Part shown: positions 1 to 7,436 of the stretch, piece by piece
Numbering within the stretch: position 1 is the first letter of the stretch
How the letters are laid out: each line of letters begins with the position of its first letter
Source: an uncultured Parabacteroides sp.
GTDB taxonomy: Bacteria; Bacteroidota; Bacteroidia; Bacteroidales; Tannerellaceae
Reading direction: 5' to 3'
Assembly (NCBI GenBank): GCA_900552465.1
Contig: URZO01000107.1
Location: 1-13,803 of the forward strand
DNA: 13,803 nt
Made by a program: the position numbers and the translations under genes
Notes under the pieces: model-generated
What the model was told of the DNA's origin: nothing
What the model saw: only the letters and a program-made list of their open reading frames with translations
The model's database searches: none

Positions 1-61
1 AAGCACTCAAATCCTGTCATACGGAGTTTGTTCATATCTACGGTGCGGCTTTCTTTACATA

Positions 62-101
62 AAGAGAGGCTTTTCCTTCGGGGAGAGCCTCTTCTTATTT
101 T
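62..101 (+). terminator. Intrinsic terminator with UUCG tetraloop
   Basis: Positions 65-70 (AGAGGC) pair with 87-92 (GCCTCT). The stem continues as TTTTCC (71-76) against GGGAGA (81-86), using two G-U pairs, and closes on a C(TTCG)G tetraloop at 77-80. A T-rich run, CTTCTTATTTT, follows on the plus strand. This suits a rho-independent terminator for a plus-strand gene ending at or before the left edge of the window. In the other direction the stem is followed by CTCTTTATG, so it may also help terminate the antitoxin operon that ends at 117. Direction is inferred from the better T-tract. Confidence 0.6.
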
Positions 102-116
102 GATATATCCTGCTCT

Positions 117-443
117 TTACAGGATTGTTACACTGACTCGTTTTCCTAACCCCTGGAATATTTTATATAGGGTCGATAACTGTATATCGCATTTGCCATT
201 TTCCAGACGTGAGATATAGCTTTTCTTCGTCCCTATTTTGTCGGCAAGTTGCTGTTGGGTAAGGCCGGCTTTGCGGCGTTCTTCTTTAAGACGTTCGGCG
301 AGAATGAATGCTTCGGTTTCTTCTTCGAATTGACTGCGTTCAGGTGTTCCCTTCACTCCATATTCGATATCCAACAATTCGTCAAAAGTTTGACATTGCA
401 TTAATTGTTCTTTCTTTTTCTCACTTAAATATATATCTTTCAT
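117..443 (-). CDS. HigA-like antitoxin, XRE-family HTH protein
   Basis: This 108-residue protein has an acidic, helical N-terminal part (about residues 1-50) and a classical Cro/C1 (XRE) helix-turn-helix at about 52-101. Recognisable pieces are RRKAGLTQQQLADKIG, then the recognition helix KSYISRLENGK, then the STLYKIFQGLG helix. Size and architecture match HigA-type antitoxins, which neutralise a RelE/Gp49-type RNase partner and repress their own operon. It lies 5 nt downstream of the toxin remnant, in the toxin-first order typical of higBA. The start at 443 is preceded by the A-rich stretch AAAAGAA, usual for Bacteroidetes ribosome binding. The reading frame looks intact, so the protein could still be a DNA-binding autorepressor although its partner gene is damaged. 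It could also be an unrelated XRE regulator, but the adjacent toxin relic makes that unlikely. Confidence 0.85.
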   Translation of the reverse strand: MKDIYLSEKKKEQLMQCQTFDELLDIEYGVKGTPERSQFEEETEAFILAERLKEERRKAGLTQQQLADKIGTKKSYISRLENGKCDIQLSTLYKIFQGLGKRVSVTIL

Positions 444-448
444 TTCTT

Positions 449-729
449 TTATTTTTTTTGTTCGTTAAAATATTCATCCATAATTCGTTTTGCTTGTCTT
501 ATTTCCTTTTGCGGAGTCTTTTGGGTCTTTTTCTGGAATCCGTTAAAAAGGATGACGAGTTTAACCCCTTGATGCCTGTCAAATGTTTGAAATATTTTTC
601 CGGTATAACATTTTCTGTTCGTATTAGCTCTAATACATAGTTGACTTTTGTTCTTACATCTAAAGGTAATAATTTATAAAACTCAATGTAATAGGTCTTA
701 TAAATTTCAATAGTACGTTTATATTCCAT
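449..729 (-). pseudogene. HigB/RelE-type toxin (Gp49-like family), broken by internal deletion
   Basis: The frame starting at 729 reads as the N-terminal half of a RelE/HigB-like toxin (IEIYKTYYIEFYKLL ... EKYFKHLTGIKGL, residues 1-56). It then runs out of frame through a basic stretch to a stop at 499-501. At about 559-565 the homology continues in another frame as KLVILFNGFQKKTQKTP ... RIMDEYFNEQKK, ending in TAA at 449-451. In intact relatives as I recall them, about 21 residues lie between these parts: a GL-(Y/F)E-(I/L)RV ... RxFCFFD type block containing the central strands and a conserved arginine. That block is absent here. The frame offset implies a deletion of 3n+1 nt, roughly 61 or 64. 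The product is probably an inactive 76-residue fragment. A sequencing indel alone would not explain the missing block. The intact antitoxin follows 5 nt later. Confidence 0.8.
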
Positions 730-754
730 AGCTAAGATTATTTGTTTGTCAATG

Positions 755-785
755 CAAAGTTAACTAATTAATTTACTTTTACAAC
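755..785 (-). promoter_or_regulatory. Bacteroidetes-type promoter of the toxin-antitoxin operon
   Basis: On the minus strand a perfect -7 element TAACTTTG (762 down to 755, consensus TAnnTTTG) is preceded by GTTG (785-782), one base off the -33 TTTG, with a 19-nt spacer. This is close to the sigma-ABfr consensus described for Bacteroides. The element ends 25 nt before the toxin start codon at 729, leaving a short leader. An operator for the XRE antitoxin could overlap it, but I do not see a clear palindrome. Confidence 0.55.
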
Positions 786-824
786 TAATCTGCTGAAAAA
801 AAGGACTTGTCTGTTTTTTCTTTG

Positions 825-832
825 TATATTTA
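825..832 (+). promoter_or_regulatory. Possible -7 element for the GH20-GH92 unit
   Basis: TATATTTA matches the Bacteroidetes -7 consensus TAnnTTTG except for the last base, and sits 35 nt before the ATG at 868. No good -33 TTTG is seen at the expected distance; the nearest is TTGT at 807-810, which is too close. This is a weak assignment. The interval 730-867 otherwise holds only the divergent promoter of the toxin-antitoxin operon. Confidence 0.3.
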
Positions 833-867
833 CACACCAAGAATTAAACACACTAAACTAAGTTTTT

Positions 868-3042
868 ATGTTACTGCCAAAACAGTCTCGCAAATGTGTA
901 ACCGGGCTGGCTATTGCCTGTTCGTTACTATTAATTTCCTGCGCTCCTAAGGAGGTTCAGCAGGTGAATCTTATTCCTAAGCCGGCACAGATGTTGATGA
1001 CCGGAGGTGCTTTTCAAATCGATAGTGCCGCTTTGTTCGGCGAGCAATCTTCTCAAGGAGTAAATACCGTAATCGATAATGCCTGGTCGGGCAGTCCGGA
1101 GGGATACCAGTTGGATGTCACGGCAAAAGGGATCGACCTGCGGGCCGGTTCCAGAGATGGTTTGTTCTATGGTTTGCAAACATTGCGTCAATTATATCAA
1201 AACGGATACATCCCTTGTGTTTCGATCATCGACAATCCCCGTTTTAAATATAGAGGGTTACATCTGGATGTCTCCCGGCATTTCTTTCCGAAAGAGGAGG
1301 TGATGAAGTTGCTGAATGTTATGTCTTCCTATAAGTTGAATACGTTACATATGCATCTGACGGATGCCGGAGGATGGCGTATCGAGATGGATAAATATCC
1401 GAAACTGACTTCCGAAACGGCTTTCCGTACCGAGTCGGATTGGCGGAAATGGTGGGATGGACATGACCGCAAGTACCTGCCGGAAGGAACTCCCGGTGCT
1501 TATGGCGGTTATTATACGAAAGAGGATATTCGGGAGATCGTGGAACATGCTGCGTCCAGACATATTAATATAATCCCGGAAATAGAGTTTCCCGGGCATT
1601 CGGAAGAGGTGCTGATGGCTTATCCGGAGCTGAGTTGTTCGGGCAAACCATATCAGAACGGTGATTTTTGCATCGGTAACGACAAGTCGTTCACTTTTAT
1701 GGAAGATGTACTGACGGAAGTGATGGAACTTTTTCCTTCCGGGTATATTCATATCGGAGGGGATGAAGCTGGTAAATCGGCTTGGAAAACCTGTCCGAAG
1801 TGCCAGGCGTTGATGAAGAAAAACGGGATGGAGAGCGTTGATGAACTCCAGAGTTATATGATCCACCGGGCGGAAGAGTTTCTGAACTCGAAAGGCCGTA
1901 AGCTGATCGGCTGGGATGAAATTCTGGAAGGCGGTTTGGCTCCCGATGCGACTGTCATGTCCTGGCGAGGGGAGGATGGAGGCATCAAATCGGTCCGGAT
2001 GGGGCATGATGTCGTGATGACGCCCGGTAATTATATGTATTTTGATTTTTACCAGGCCGATCCGAAGACACAGCCGTATGCGATTGGCGGTTATACACCG
2101 GTTAAGAAAGTGTATAGTTATAATCCTGTCCCGGTCGACTCGCTGACTGCAGAGGAAAGCAAGCATATTCTCGGTGTACAGGCCAATACGTGGACGGAAT
2201 ATATCCAGACACCGGAACATTTGGAATACATGATGTTCCCGCGTGCCCTCGCCGTAGCGGAAATAGGCTGGACGCCGCAAGAACTGCGGACATGGGATGA
2301 TTTCAAGCCTCGGATGAATGCACATATCCCGAAACTGCAGGCAATGGGTATCAATACGTTTACACTTTCGGACGAGCTGGAAGTGACGATGCGCGTCGAC
2401 ACGGTCGGCAAGCGGATCGAAGTCATACTGGATGCCGAGAAATATCCGGCAGAAGTACGTTATACAACCGACGGCTCTGTCCCGACTGCTTCATCGGCTT
2501 TATATACCGCTCCGATTGTTGTAACCGATTCGGCTTATATCAAAGCTGCTATTTTCCGGGATGGCATCCTGCAGGGAACGCCGACCGAAAAGAAGGTCGA
2601 TTACCATCGTGGAATCAATAAACCTATACATTATAATAGTAGGTTGTACAAAGGTTATATGGCCGGGGGCATGAATGCACTGCTGGATGGCTATCGTGGC
2701 GGATTGACCTACCTGGACGGACGTTGGCAGGGGTATCTGAATGATCTGGATTGTGTGATCGATATGGAGGAAGTAACAGATATCCATAAAGTGTCCGCCC
2801 GGTTCATGCAGTTGACCGGTCCGGGCGTATTCCAGCCGGGGCAGGTGGAGTTGTTAACGTCGGAAGATGGTGAAAACTTTACCTCTCAGGGAATTGTTCC
2901 AACAACAATCCCGGCGGACGATCCGAACCTGCTGTTTCAGGAATATACATTCAATGGAAACTGGAAAGCCCGCTATATCCGCCTGAAGGCAGCGGAGGTG
3001 AACAAAGGGTTTATTTTTACGGATGAGATCGTTGTATGGTAA
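868..3042 (+). CDS. Beta-N-acetylhexosaminidase, GH20 lipoprotein
   Basis: This exo-acting hexosaminidase removes terminal beta-linked GlcNAc or GalNAc from glycans by substrate-assisted catalysis. The 724-residue protein begins with a lipoprotein signal ending in the lipobox LISC (Cys25), so it is probably anchored in an outer membrane, on either face. A GH20b-like domain spans about 32-115. The GH20 barrel (about 120-470) opens with YRGLHLDVSRHFF and carries HMHLTD (163-166 region) and HIGGDEAG, where Asp299-Glu300 is the expected catalytic pair. A chitobiase C-terminal-type segment follows at about 515-570 (VRYTTDGSVPT). A beta-sandwich resembling F5/8-type carbohydrate-binding modules ends the protein at about 600-724 (ARYIRLKA near the end). 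The length suits multidomain Bacteroidetes GH20 enzymes. It lies 31 nt upstream of a GH92 mannosidase, probably in the same transcript. Confidence 0.93.
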   Translation: MLLPKQSRKCVTGLAIACSLLLISCAPKEVQQVNLIPKPAQMLMTGGAFQIDSAALFGEQSSQGVNTVIDNAWSGSPEGYQLDVTAKGIDLRAGSRDGLFYGLQTLRQLYQNGYIPCVSIIDNPRFKYRGLHLDVSRHFFPKEEVMKLLNVMSSYKLNTLHMHLTDAGGWRIEMDKYPKLTSETAFRTESDWRKWWDGHDRKYLPEGTPGAYGGYYTKEDIREIVEHAASRHINIIPEIEFPGHSEEVLMAYPELSCSGKPYQNGDFCIGNDKSFTFMEDVLTEVMELFPSGYIHIGGDEAGKSAWKTCPKCQALMKKNGMESVDELQSYMIHRAEEFLNSKGRKLIGWDEILEGGLAPDATVMSWRGEDGGIKSVRMGHDVVMTPGNYMYFDFYQADPKTQPYAIGGYTPVKKVYSYNPVPVDSLTAEESKHILGVQANTWTEYIQTPEHLEYMMFPRALAVAEIGWTPQELRTWDDFKPRMNAHIPKLQAMGINTFTLSDELEVTMRVDTVGKRIEVILDAEKYPAEVRYTTDGSVPTASSALYTAPIVVTDSAYIKAAIFRDGILQGTPTEKKVDYHRGINKPIHYNSRLYKGYMAGGMNALLDGYRGGLTYLDGRWQGYLNDLDCVIDMEEVTDIHKVSARFMQLTGPGVFQPGQVELLTSEDGENFTSQGIVPTTIPADDPNLLFQEYTFNGNWKARYIRLKAAEVNKGFIFTDEIVVW

Positions 3043-3065
3043 ATTGAGAATTAAGAATTAAAAAT
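3042..3065 (+). repeat. Half-copy of an AATTGAGAATT-type repeat between GH20 and GH92
   Basis: The short spacer after the GH20 stop contains AATTGAGAATT followed by AAGAATTAAAAAT. By eye this matches 22 of 24 positions of the left arm of the inverted repeat inside trpF (13543-13566). Only one arm is present, so no hairpin forms. It may be a degenerate intergenic repeat or chance in AT-rich DNA. Confidence 0.45.
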
Positions 3066-3073
3066 GAAGAAAT

Positions 3074-5317
3074 ATGAAGATATTGTTGTTTTCTTTTCTA
3101 TTGAGTTGCTGTTCTGCGCTGCTTTCCGCGCAACAGCCGGCAGATTATGTGAACCCGTTTATCGGAACGAGTAACTATGGGACGACTAATCCCGGAGCCA
3201 TCTGTCCGCAAGGGATGATGAGCGTTACCCCGTTCAATGTGATGGGCTCGAAAAGTAATAAATTCGATAAGGACAGCCAGTGGTGGTCTACTCCTTATTC
3301 GGCCGACAATAATTTTTTTACCGGCTATGCACATGTTAACCTGAGCGGAGTTGGTTGCCCCGAACTGGGTAGCCTTTTGCTGATGCCGACAGCGGGCGAA
3401 TTGAATGTGGACTACCATGAGTATGGCAGCGGATATAAGGATGAAGTGGCTCATCCCGGCTATTACAGCAATCTGTTGACCAAATATAATATCAAGACCG
3501 AAGCAACCGCTTCGATGCGTACCGGATTGACCCGTTTTACCTTTCCGAAAGGGCAGGGGAACATCCTGTTGAACCTGGGTGAAGGGCTGACGAATGAAAC
3601 CGGAGCGACTGTCCGCATGGTCAGCGACACGGAAATAGAAGGCAGCAAACTGCTCGGTACTTTCTGTTATAATCCGCAAGCCGTTTTCCCGATCTACTTT
3701 GTGATGAAGGTTAGCAAAGCTCCTAAGCAAGTCGGTTATTGGAAGAAACAGCGTGAGATGAAAGGTGTGGAGGCTGATTGGGATATCTATTCCGGCAAAT
3801 ATAAATTGTACACTAAGTATAACCGTGAGATGAGCGGCGACGACATTGGCGTTTGGTTCACATATGACACAGATGAAAATGAGGTGATCGAAGTGAAGAT
3901 GGGTGTTTCCTTTGTCAGCATCGAGAATGCACGCCTGAACATGAATACCGAACAGCCGGACTTCAACTTCGACAAGGTGCGTGCGGCTGCTGGTCAGATG
4001 TGGAACGACGACCTGTCACGCGTACAGGTTGAAGGAGGGACGCAGGATGATAAGACTATCTTTTATACCGCGATGTACCACTTGCTGATCCATCCGAATA
4101 TCATCCAGGATGTGAACGGCGAATATCCGATGATGGAAAGCCTGAAAGTCGGCCATACGACCGGAAACCGGTATACGGTCTTCTCCCTCTGGGATACGTA
4201 TCGGAATGTCAGTACCCTGATGACCTTGCTCTATCCGGAAAAGCAGCTCGATATTATCCGTACGATGATCGATATGTATAAGGAAAGCGGCTGGCTCCCG
4301 AAGTGGGAACTCTACGGACGCGAGACGCTGACAATGGAAGGTGACCCGTCCATCCCTTATATTGTGGATGCCTATATGCGCGGTTTGCGTGATTATGATA
4401 TTGAGACGGCTTACGAAGGTATGCGCAAAGGCGCTACCACACCAGGTGAATTCAACCTGCTCCGCCCGGACAACAACGACTATATGAGCAAGGGATATGT
4501 CCCGTTGCGCGAGCAGTATGACAATTCCGTTTCCCACGCTCTGGAATATTATATTGCCGATTGGAACCTCTCCTTGTTAGCGAATGCATTAGGTAAGAAA
4601 GAAGACGCCAAGTTGTTTCGCGAACGTGCGATGGGGTATAAACATTATTACAGCAAGGAATACGGCACGCTCCGCCCGATACTTCCCGATGGTACGTTCT
4701 ATTCACCTTTCGATCCGAAACAGGGTGAAAATTTCGAGCCGAGCCCCGGTTTCCATGAAGGGAATGCCTGGAACTATACGTTCTATGTGCCTCATGATAT
4801 CATGGGGTTAGCTAAGTTGATGGGAGGCCCGAAAAAGTTCGTGGACCGCTTGCAGATGGTCTTCGATAAGGGCTATTACGATATGGCAAACGAACCGGAT
4901 ATCGCCTATCCCTACCTGTTCAGCTATTTCAAGGGAGAAGCCTGGCGCACGCAGAAGCTCGTCCGCGAACTGTTAGGCAAGTATTACCACAACGCGCCGA
5001 ACGGCCTTCCCGGCAACGATGATACCGGCACGATGTCGACCTGGGCTATCTTTTCAATGATGGGCTTCTATCCGGCCTGTCCCGGCGATCTGGATTACGT
5101 GCTGACCTCGCCGACCTTCAATAAGGTGACGATCCGGTTAGACAAGAAATTCTATCCGAAAGGAGAGTTAGTGATCGAATCCACTCATCAGACTCCGGAA
5201 GATATCTATATTAAGGAAGTGACCGCCGGCGGAAAGAAGCTGAAAGGCTATACGATTTCACAACACGAGTTGGTGAATGCCGGAACATTACGGTTTATCC
5301 TGGATAGCAAGAAATAA
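3074..5317 (+). CDS. Alpha-mannosidase, GH92 family
   Basis: GH92 enzymes are calcium-dependent, inverting exo-alpha-mannosidases acting on N-glycans or yeast mannan. This 747-residue protein has the usual family length. An N-terminal hydrophobic signal is followed by the mature start QPADYVNPFIGT; cleavage near Ala19-Gln20 is likely, though LLSC at residues 9-12 could be a weak lipobox. The N-terminal beta domain has the family signature NPFIGT ... GAICPQGMMSVTPF. In the helical catalytic domain, FHEGNAWNY contains Glu562, the expected general acid, and GNDDTGTMSTW contains Asp649-Asp650 in the region that supplies the general base. Linkage preference (alpha-1,2, -1,3, -1,4 or -1,6) cannot be told from the sequence by eye. 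The gene starts 31 nt after the GH20 gene and ends 15 nt before the convergent AraC-family gene, with no visible terminator between them. Confidence 0.93.
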   Translation: MKILLFSFLLSCCSALLSAQQPADYVNPFIGTSNYGTTNPGAICPQGMMSVTPFNVMGSKSNKFDKDSQWWSTPYSADNNFFTGYAHVNLSGVGCPELGSLLLMPTAGELNVDYHEYGSGYKDEVAHPGYYSNLLTKYNIKTEATASMRTGLTRFTFPKGQGNILLNLGEGLTNETGATVRMVSDTEIEGSKLLGTFCYNPQAVFPIYFVMKVSKAPKQVGYWKKQREMKGVEADWDIYSGKYKLYTKYNREMSGDDIGVWFTYDTDENEVIEVKMGVSFVSIENARLNMNTEQPDFNFDKVRAAAGQMWNDDLSRVQVEGGTQDDKTIFYTAMYHLLIHPNIIQDVNGEYPMMESLKVGHTTGNRYTVFSLWDTYRNVSTLMTLLYPEKQLDIIRTMIDMYKESGWLPKWELYGRETLTMEGDPSIPYIVDAYMRGLRDYDIETAYEGMRKGATTPGEFNLLRPDNNDYMSKGYVPLREQYDNSVSHALEYYIADWNLSLLANALGKKEDAKLFRERAMGYKHYYSKEYGTLRPILPDGTFYSPFDPKQGENFEPSPGFHEGNAWNYTFYVPHDIMGLAKLMGGPKKFVDRLQMVFDKGYYDMANEPDIAYPYLFSYFKGEAWRTQKLVRELLGKYYHNAPNGLPGNDDTGTMSTWAIFSMMGFYPACPGDLDYVLTSPTFNKVTIRLDKKFYPKGELVIESTHQTPEDIYIKEVTAGGKKLKGYTISQHELVNAGTLRFILDSKK

Positions 5318-5332
5318 AACTCAAAACTTTTC

Positions 5333-6166
5333 CTATCCCAAAGCCCGCCTGTAGTTTAGCGGAGACGTTCCGGTGTGTTTCTTGAAATAACGCCCGAAGA
5401 ACGACTGATCCGGAAACTGCAGGCGGTTTGCTATTTCCTGTATGCTCAGATCGGTGGATTCCAGCATTACTTTTATTTCCAGGATGACATGCATATCGAT
5501 GATGTGTTTGGCCGTCTTGCCTGTCACTTCCTGTACGATAGCGGAAAGGTAGCGGGACGTGATGAACAGTTCGTTCGCATAAAAACCGACCTCGCGCTGG
5601 GTGGTGCAATGTTTGTGGACTAATGCAATGAAACGTTTGAAAAGCTGGTCTTTGCGATCGGTACCTTCAATCTGTTTGCGGGTGAACCACCGGTGCGTCT
5701 TTTCATATACATTCAGAAGAAAACATTGGAGATGATTCCGGATAATGATATCGCGGAAGCGGTGTTCGCGGTCCAGATAGATCGCCTCGGTGGCAATCAT
5801 CAGGCCGTTAATGGCCTCGATGCAGTCATCCGGAAACGTAAAAGAGGGATTCTCTTTCAGGAAATGGAAGAAGGAAGGTTCCAGATGGATGGTAATCTCT
5901 CGTAATAACTGTTCCGAGAAGTAACAATAAGAAACTTCGAAGTCGGTGCTCGATTCTGTCAGGCGCAGAATAGTGCCCGGCTGAATGATGACCTGCGTAT
6001 TTTTGACTATATCGTATTCTTTCAGGTCGATATTCAAGTGTGCATGCCCTTTCCGGCAAAAGAATATGCCGGGATCACTTAATTTTATCAGGCGATTATG
6101 AAATTCCTCCATCCGACCAGTCCTGGCTACGAACGGTTCACTTTCCGTTGTTCTAAATATACGCAT
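5333..6166 (-). CDS. AraC-family transcriptional regulator
   Basis: This 277-residue protein has an N-terminal sensor-like region (about 1-165) with no motif I can name, possibly a divergent cupin-type fold. A C-terminal AraC/XylS DNA-binding domain spans about 172-277. The first helix-turn-helix is near 193-215 (ANELFITSRYLSAIVQEVTG). The second, near 241-263, leads into the family signature FPDQSFFGRYFKKHTGTSP. It is divergent from the RND efflux operon across a spacer of about 150 nt, so it is a plausible regulator of the pump and of itself. That role is inferred from position only. It is convergent with the GH92 gene. A weak TACTTTTA (minus strand, 6193-6186) lies 20 nt before the start codon and might be its -7 element. 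The effector is unknown. Confidence 0.88.
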   Translation of the reverse strand: MRIFRTTESEPFVARTGRMEEFHNRLIKLSDPGIFFCRKGHAHLNIDLKEYDIVKNTQVIIQPGTILRLTESSTDFEVSYCYFSEQLLREITIHLEPSFFHFLKENPSFTFPDDCIEAINGLMIATEAIYLDREHRFRDIIIRNHLQCFLLNVYEKTHRWFTRKQIEGTDRKDQLFKRFIALVHKHCTTQREVGFYANELFITSRYLSAIVQEVTGKTAKHIIDMHVILEIKVMLESTDLSIQEIANRLQFPDQSFFGRYFKKHTGTSPLNYRRALG

Positions 6167-6261
6167 ACTTGTTCCTATTTTGACGTAAAAGTACGGATTG
6201 TATCTGACTTTTTGTGTCTTCTGTTCCGGTTTTGAACAATCGAGGCTAATAAATGAACTGA

Positions 6262-6289
6262 TTTGTCGCGAGATTCCGGTCTACCTTTG
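6262..6289 (+). promoter_or_regulatory. Promoter of the RND efflux operon
   Basis: TACCTTTG at 6282-6289 is a perfect match to the Bacteroidetes -7 consensus TAnnTTTG. A TTTG at 6262-6265 is a possible -33 element, but the 16-nt gap is shorter than the usual 19-21. The element ends 28 nt before the proposed adaptor start at 6318. Two TTCCGGT copies at 6224-6230 and 6274-6280, spaced exactly 50 bp apart, are possible activator sites; the second abuts the -7 element. Confidence 0.55.
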
Positions 6290-6317
6290 CTGCCGAATTA
6301 AAGATTGGACAATGACA

Positions 6318-7427
6318 ATGATGAACAAAACAAGTATGCGACTGATGATGATTATCAGTTGTGCAACATTGGCGGTGTCGTGCAAGCAGGCACCCGCAGT
6401 ACAAACAGAAGCAGAGTATGCCGTGTTGAAGGTGCAGCCTTCGGACAAGGTGATCTCCACTTCCTATTCGGCAACAATCCGCGGACGTCAGGATATCGAT
6501 ATCTATCCTCAGGTATCCGGTTTTATAACTAAATTATGTGTAGAGGAGGGACAGGCCGTCCGTCGTGGACAGGTGTTGTTTGTGATCGACCAGGTTCCTT
6601 ATCTGGCCGCTTTACAGACGGCAGAAGCAAATGTGGAAGCCGCTACGGCTTCACTGGCAACGGCAAAGTTGACGTATGACAGCAAGAAAGAACTCCGGGC
6701 GAAGAACGTCGTTTCCGATTTTGACCTGAAAACAGCCGAGAATGCCTGGCTGAGCGCAAAGGCCCAGTTGGCCCAGATGAAGGCGCAGGAACTGAGCGCC
6801 CGCAATAATTTCTCCTATACGGAAGTCAAAAGCCCGTGTGACGGCGTGGTCGGTACTTTGCCGTACCGTGTCGGCGCACTGGTCAGTGCCAACCTGCCGC
6901 AACCGTTGACAACTGTTTCCGACAACTCGGATATGTATGTCTATTTCTCGATGACGGAGAACCAGCTACTGGCACTGACACGCCAGTACGGGTCGAAAGC
7001 CGAGGCATTGAAAGAGATGCCGGAAGTGGAATTGCAACTGAACGACAAATCTGTTTATTCCGAAAAGGGCAAGATCGAGACGATCAGCGGAGTAGTCGAC
7101 CGCAACACCGGAACTGCCAGCCTGCGCGCCGTTTTCCCGAATGAAAGCGGGCTGCTGTATAGCGGGACATCCGGCAACGTCATCCTGCCTGTTGCCAAAA
7201 CGGGAACTCTCGTGATTCCGCAGATTACTACCTTTGAGATACAGGATAAGGTCTATGTGTATAAGGTGGTAGACGGAAAAGCCACGTCGGCCCCGGTCAG
7301 CGTGACCCGTGTGAACGGCGGACAGGAATATATCGTCGACGAAGGGTTGAAAGAAGGAGATGTTATTGTGGCGGAAGGCGTTGGCTTGCTGCGTGAAGGA
7401 ACTCCCATTAAAGTAAAACAAAACTAA
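6318..7427 (+). CDS. RND efflux periplasmic adaptor (membrane fusion protein, AcrA/MexA type)
   Basis: This adaptor bridges the inner-membrane pump and the outer-membrane channel. From the ATG at 6318 it has 369 residues and a lipoprotein signal with the lipobox AVSC (Cys22). A barrel-sandwich (lipoyl-like) half-motif, VSGFITKLCVEEG, begins near residue 66. The alpha-helical hairpin runs about 97-160 and is rich in Ala, Lys and Gln. The return half-motif (SPCDGVVGTLPYRVGALV) follows, then beta-barrel and membrane-proximal domains. The frame is open back to 6198, but that longer start would lie upstream of the -7 element, so a start at 6318 is preferred; 6312 and 6321 are in-frame alternatives. 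The GGA at 6307-6309 sits at suitable distance as a weak ribosome-binding site. It is the first gene of a three-gene operon, 9 nt before the pump gene. Confidence 0.9.
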   Translation: MMNKTSMRLMMIISCATLAVSCKQAPAVQTEAEYAVLKVQPSDKVISTSYSATIRGRQDIDIYPQVSGFITKLCVEEGQAVRRGQVLFVIDQVPYLAALQTAEANVEAATASLATAKLTYDSKKELRAKNVVSDFDLKTAENAWLSAKAQLAQMKAQELSARNNFSYTEVKSPCDGVVGTLPYRVGALVSANLPQPLTTVSDNSDMYVYFSMTENQLLALTRQYGSKAEALKEMPEVELQLNDKSVYSEKGKIETISGVVDRNTGTASLRAVFPNESGLLYSGTSGNVILPVAKTGTLVIPQITTFEIQDKVYVYKVVDGKATSAPVSVTRVNGGQEYIVDEGLKEGDVIVAEGVGLLREGTPIKVKQN

Positions 7428-7436
7428 GGTAAGAAG

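Noticed and set aside
1..62. Possible end of a plus-strand gene (frame 3, stop TAA at 60-62) just before the terminator, or a minus-strand start at 35 reading MNKLRMTGFEC
   Set aside because: Either is possible, but there are too few residues to recognise a family and no supporting ribosome-binding site, so neither is annotated.
28..219. 63-codon plus-strand frame over the terminator and the end of the antitoxin gene
   Set aside because: It runs through a terminator hairpin and overlaps the antitoxin coding sequence on the other strand; no family resemblance.
499..565. Programmed ribosomal frameshift to make full-length toxin
   Set aside because: Shifting frame would still leave out about 21 core residues, and I see no slippery heptamer or following structure, so a deletion is the simpler explanation.
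1345..2325. 326-codon open frame antisense to the GH20 gene
   Set aside because: It lies wholly inside a gene with clear domains and catalytic residues. Its translation has no family pattern and is rich in residues expected from the reverse complement of a GC-balanced gene.
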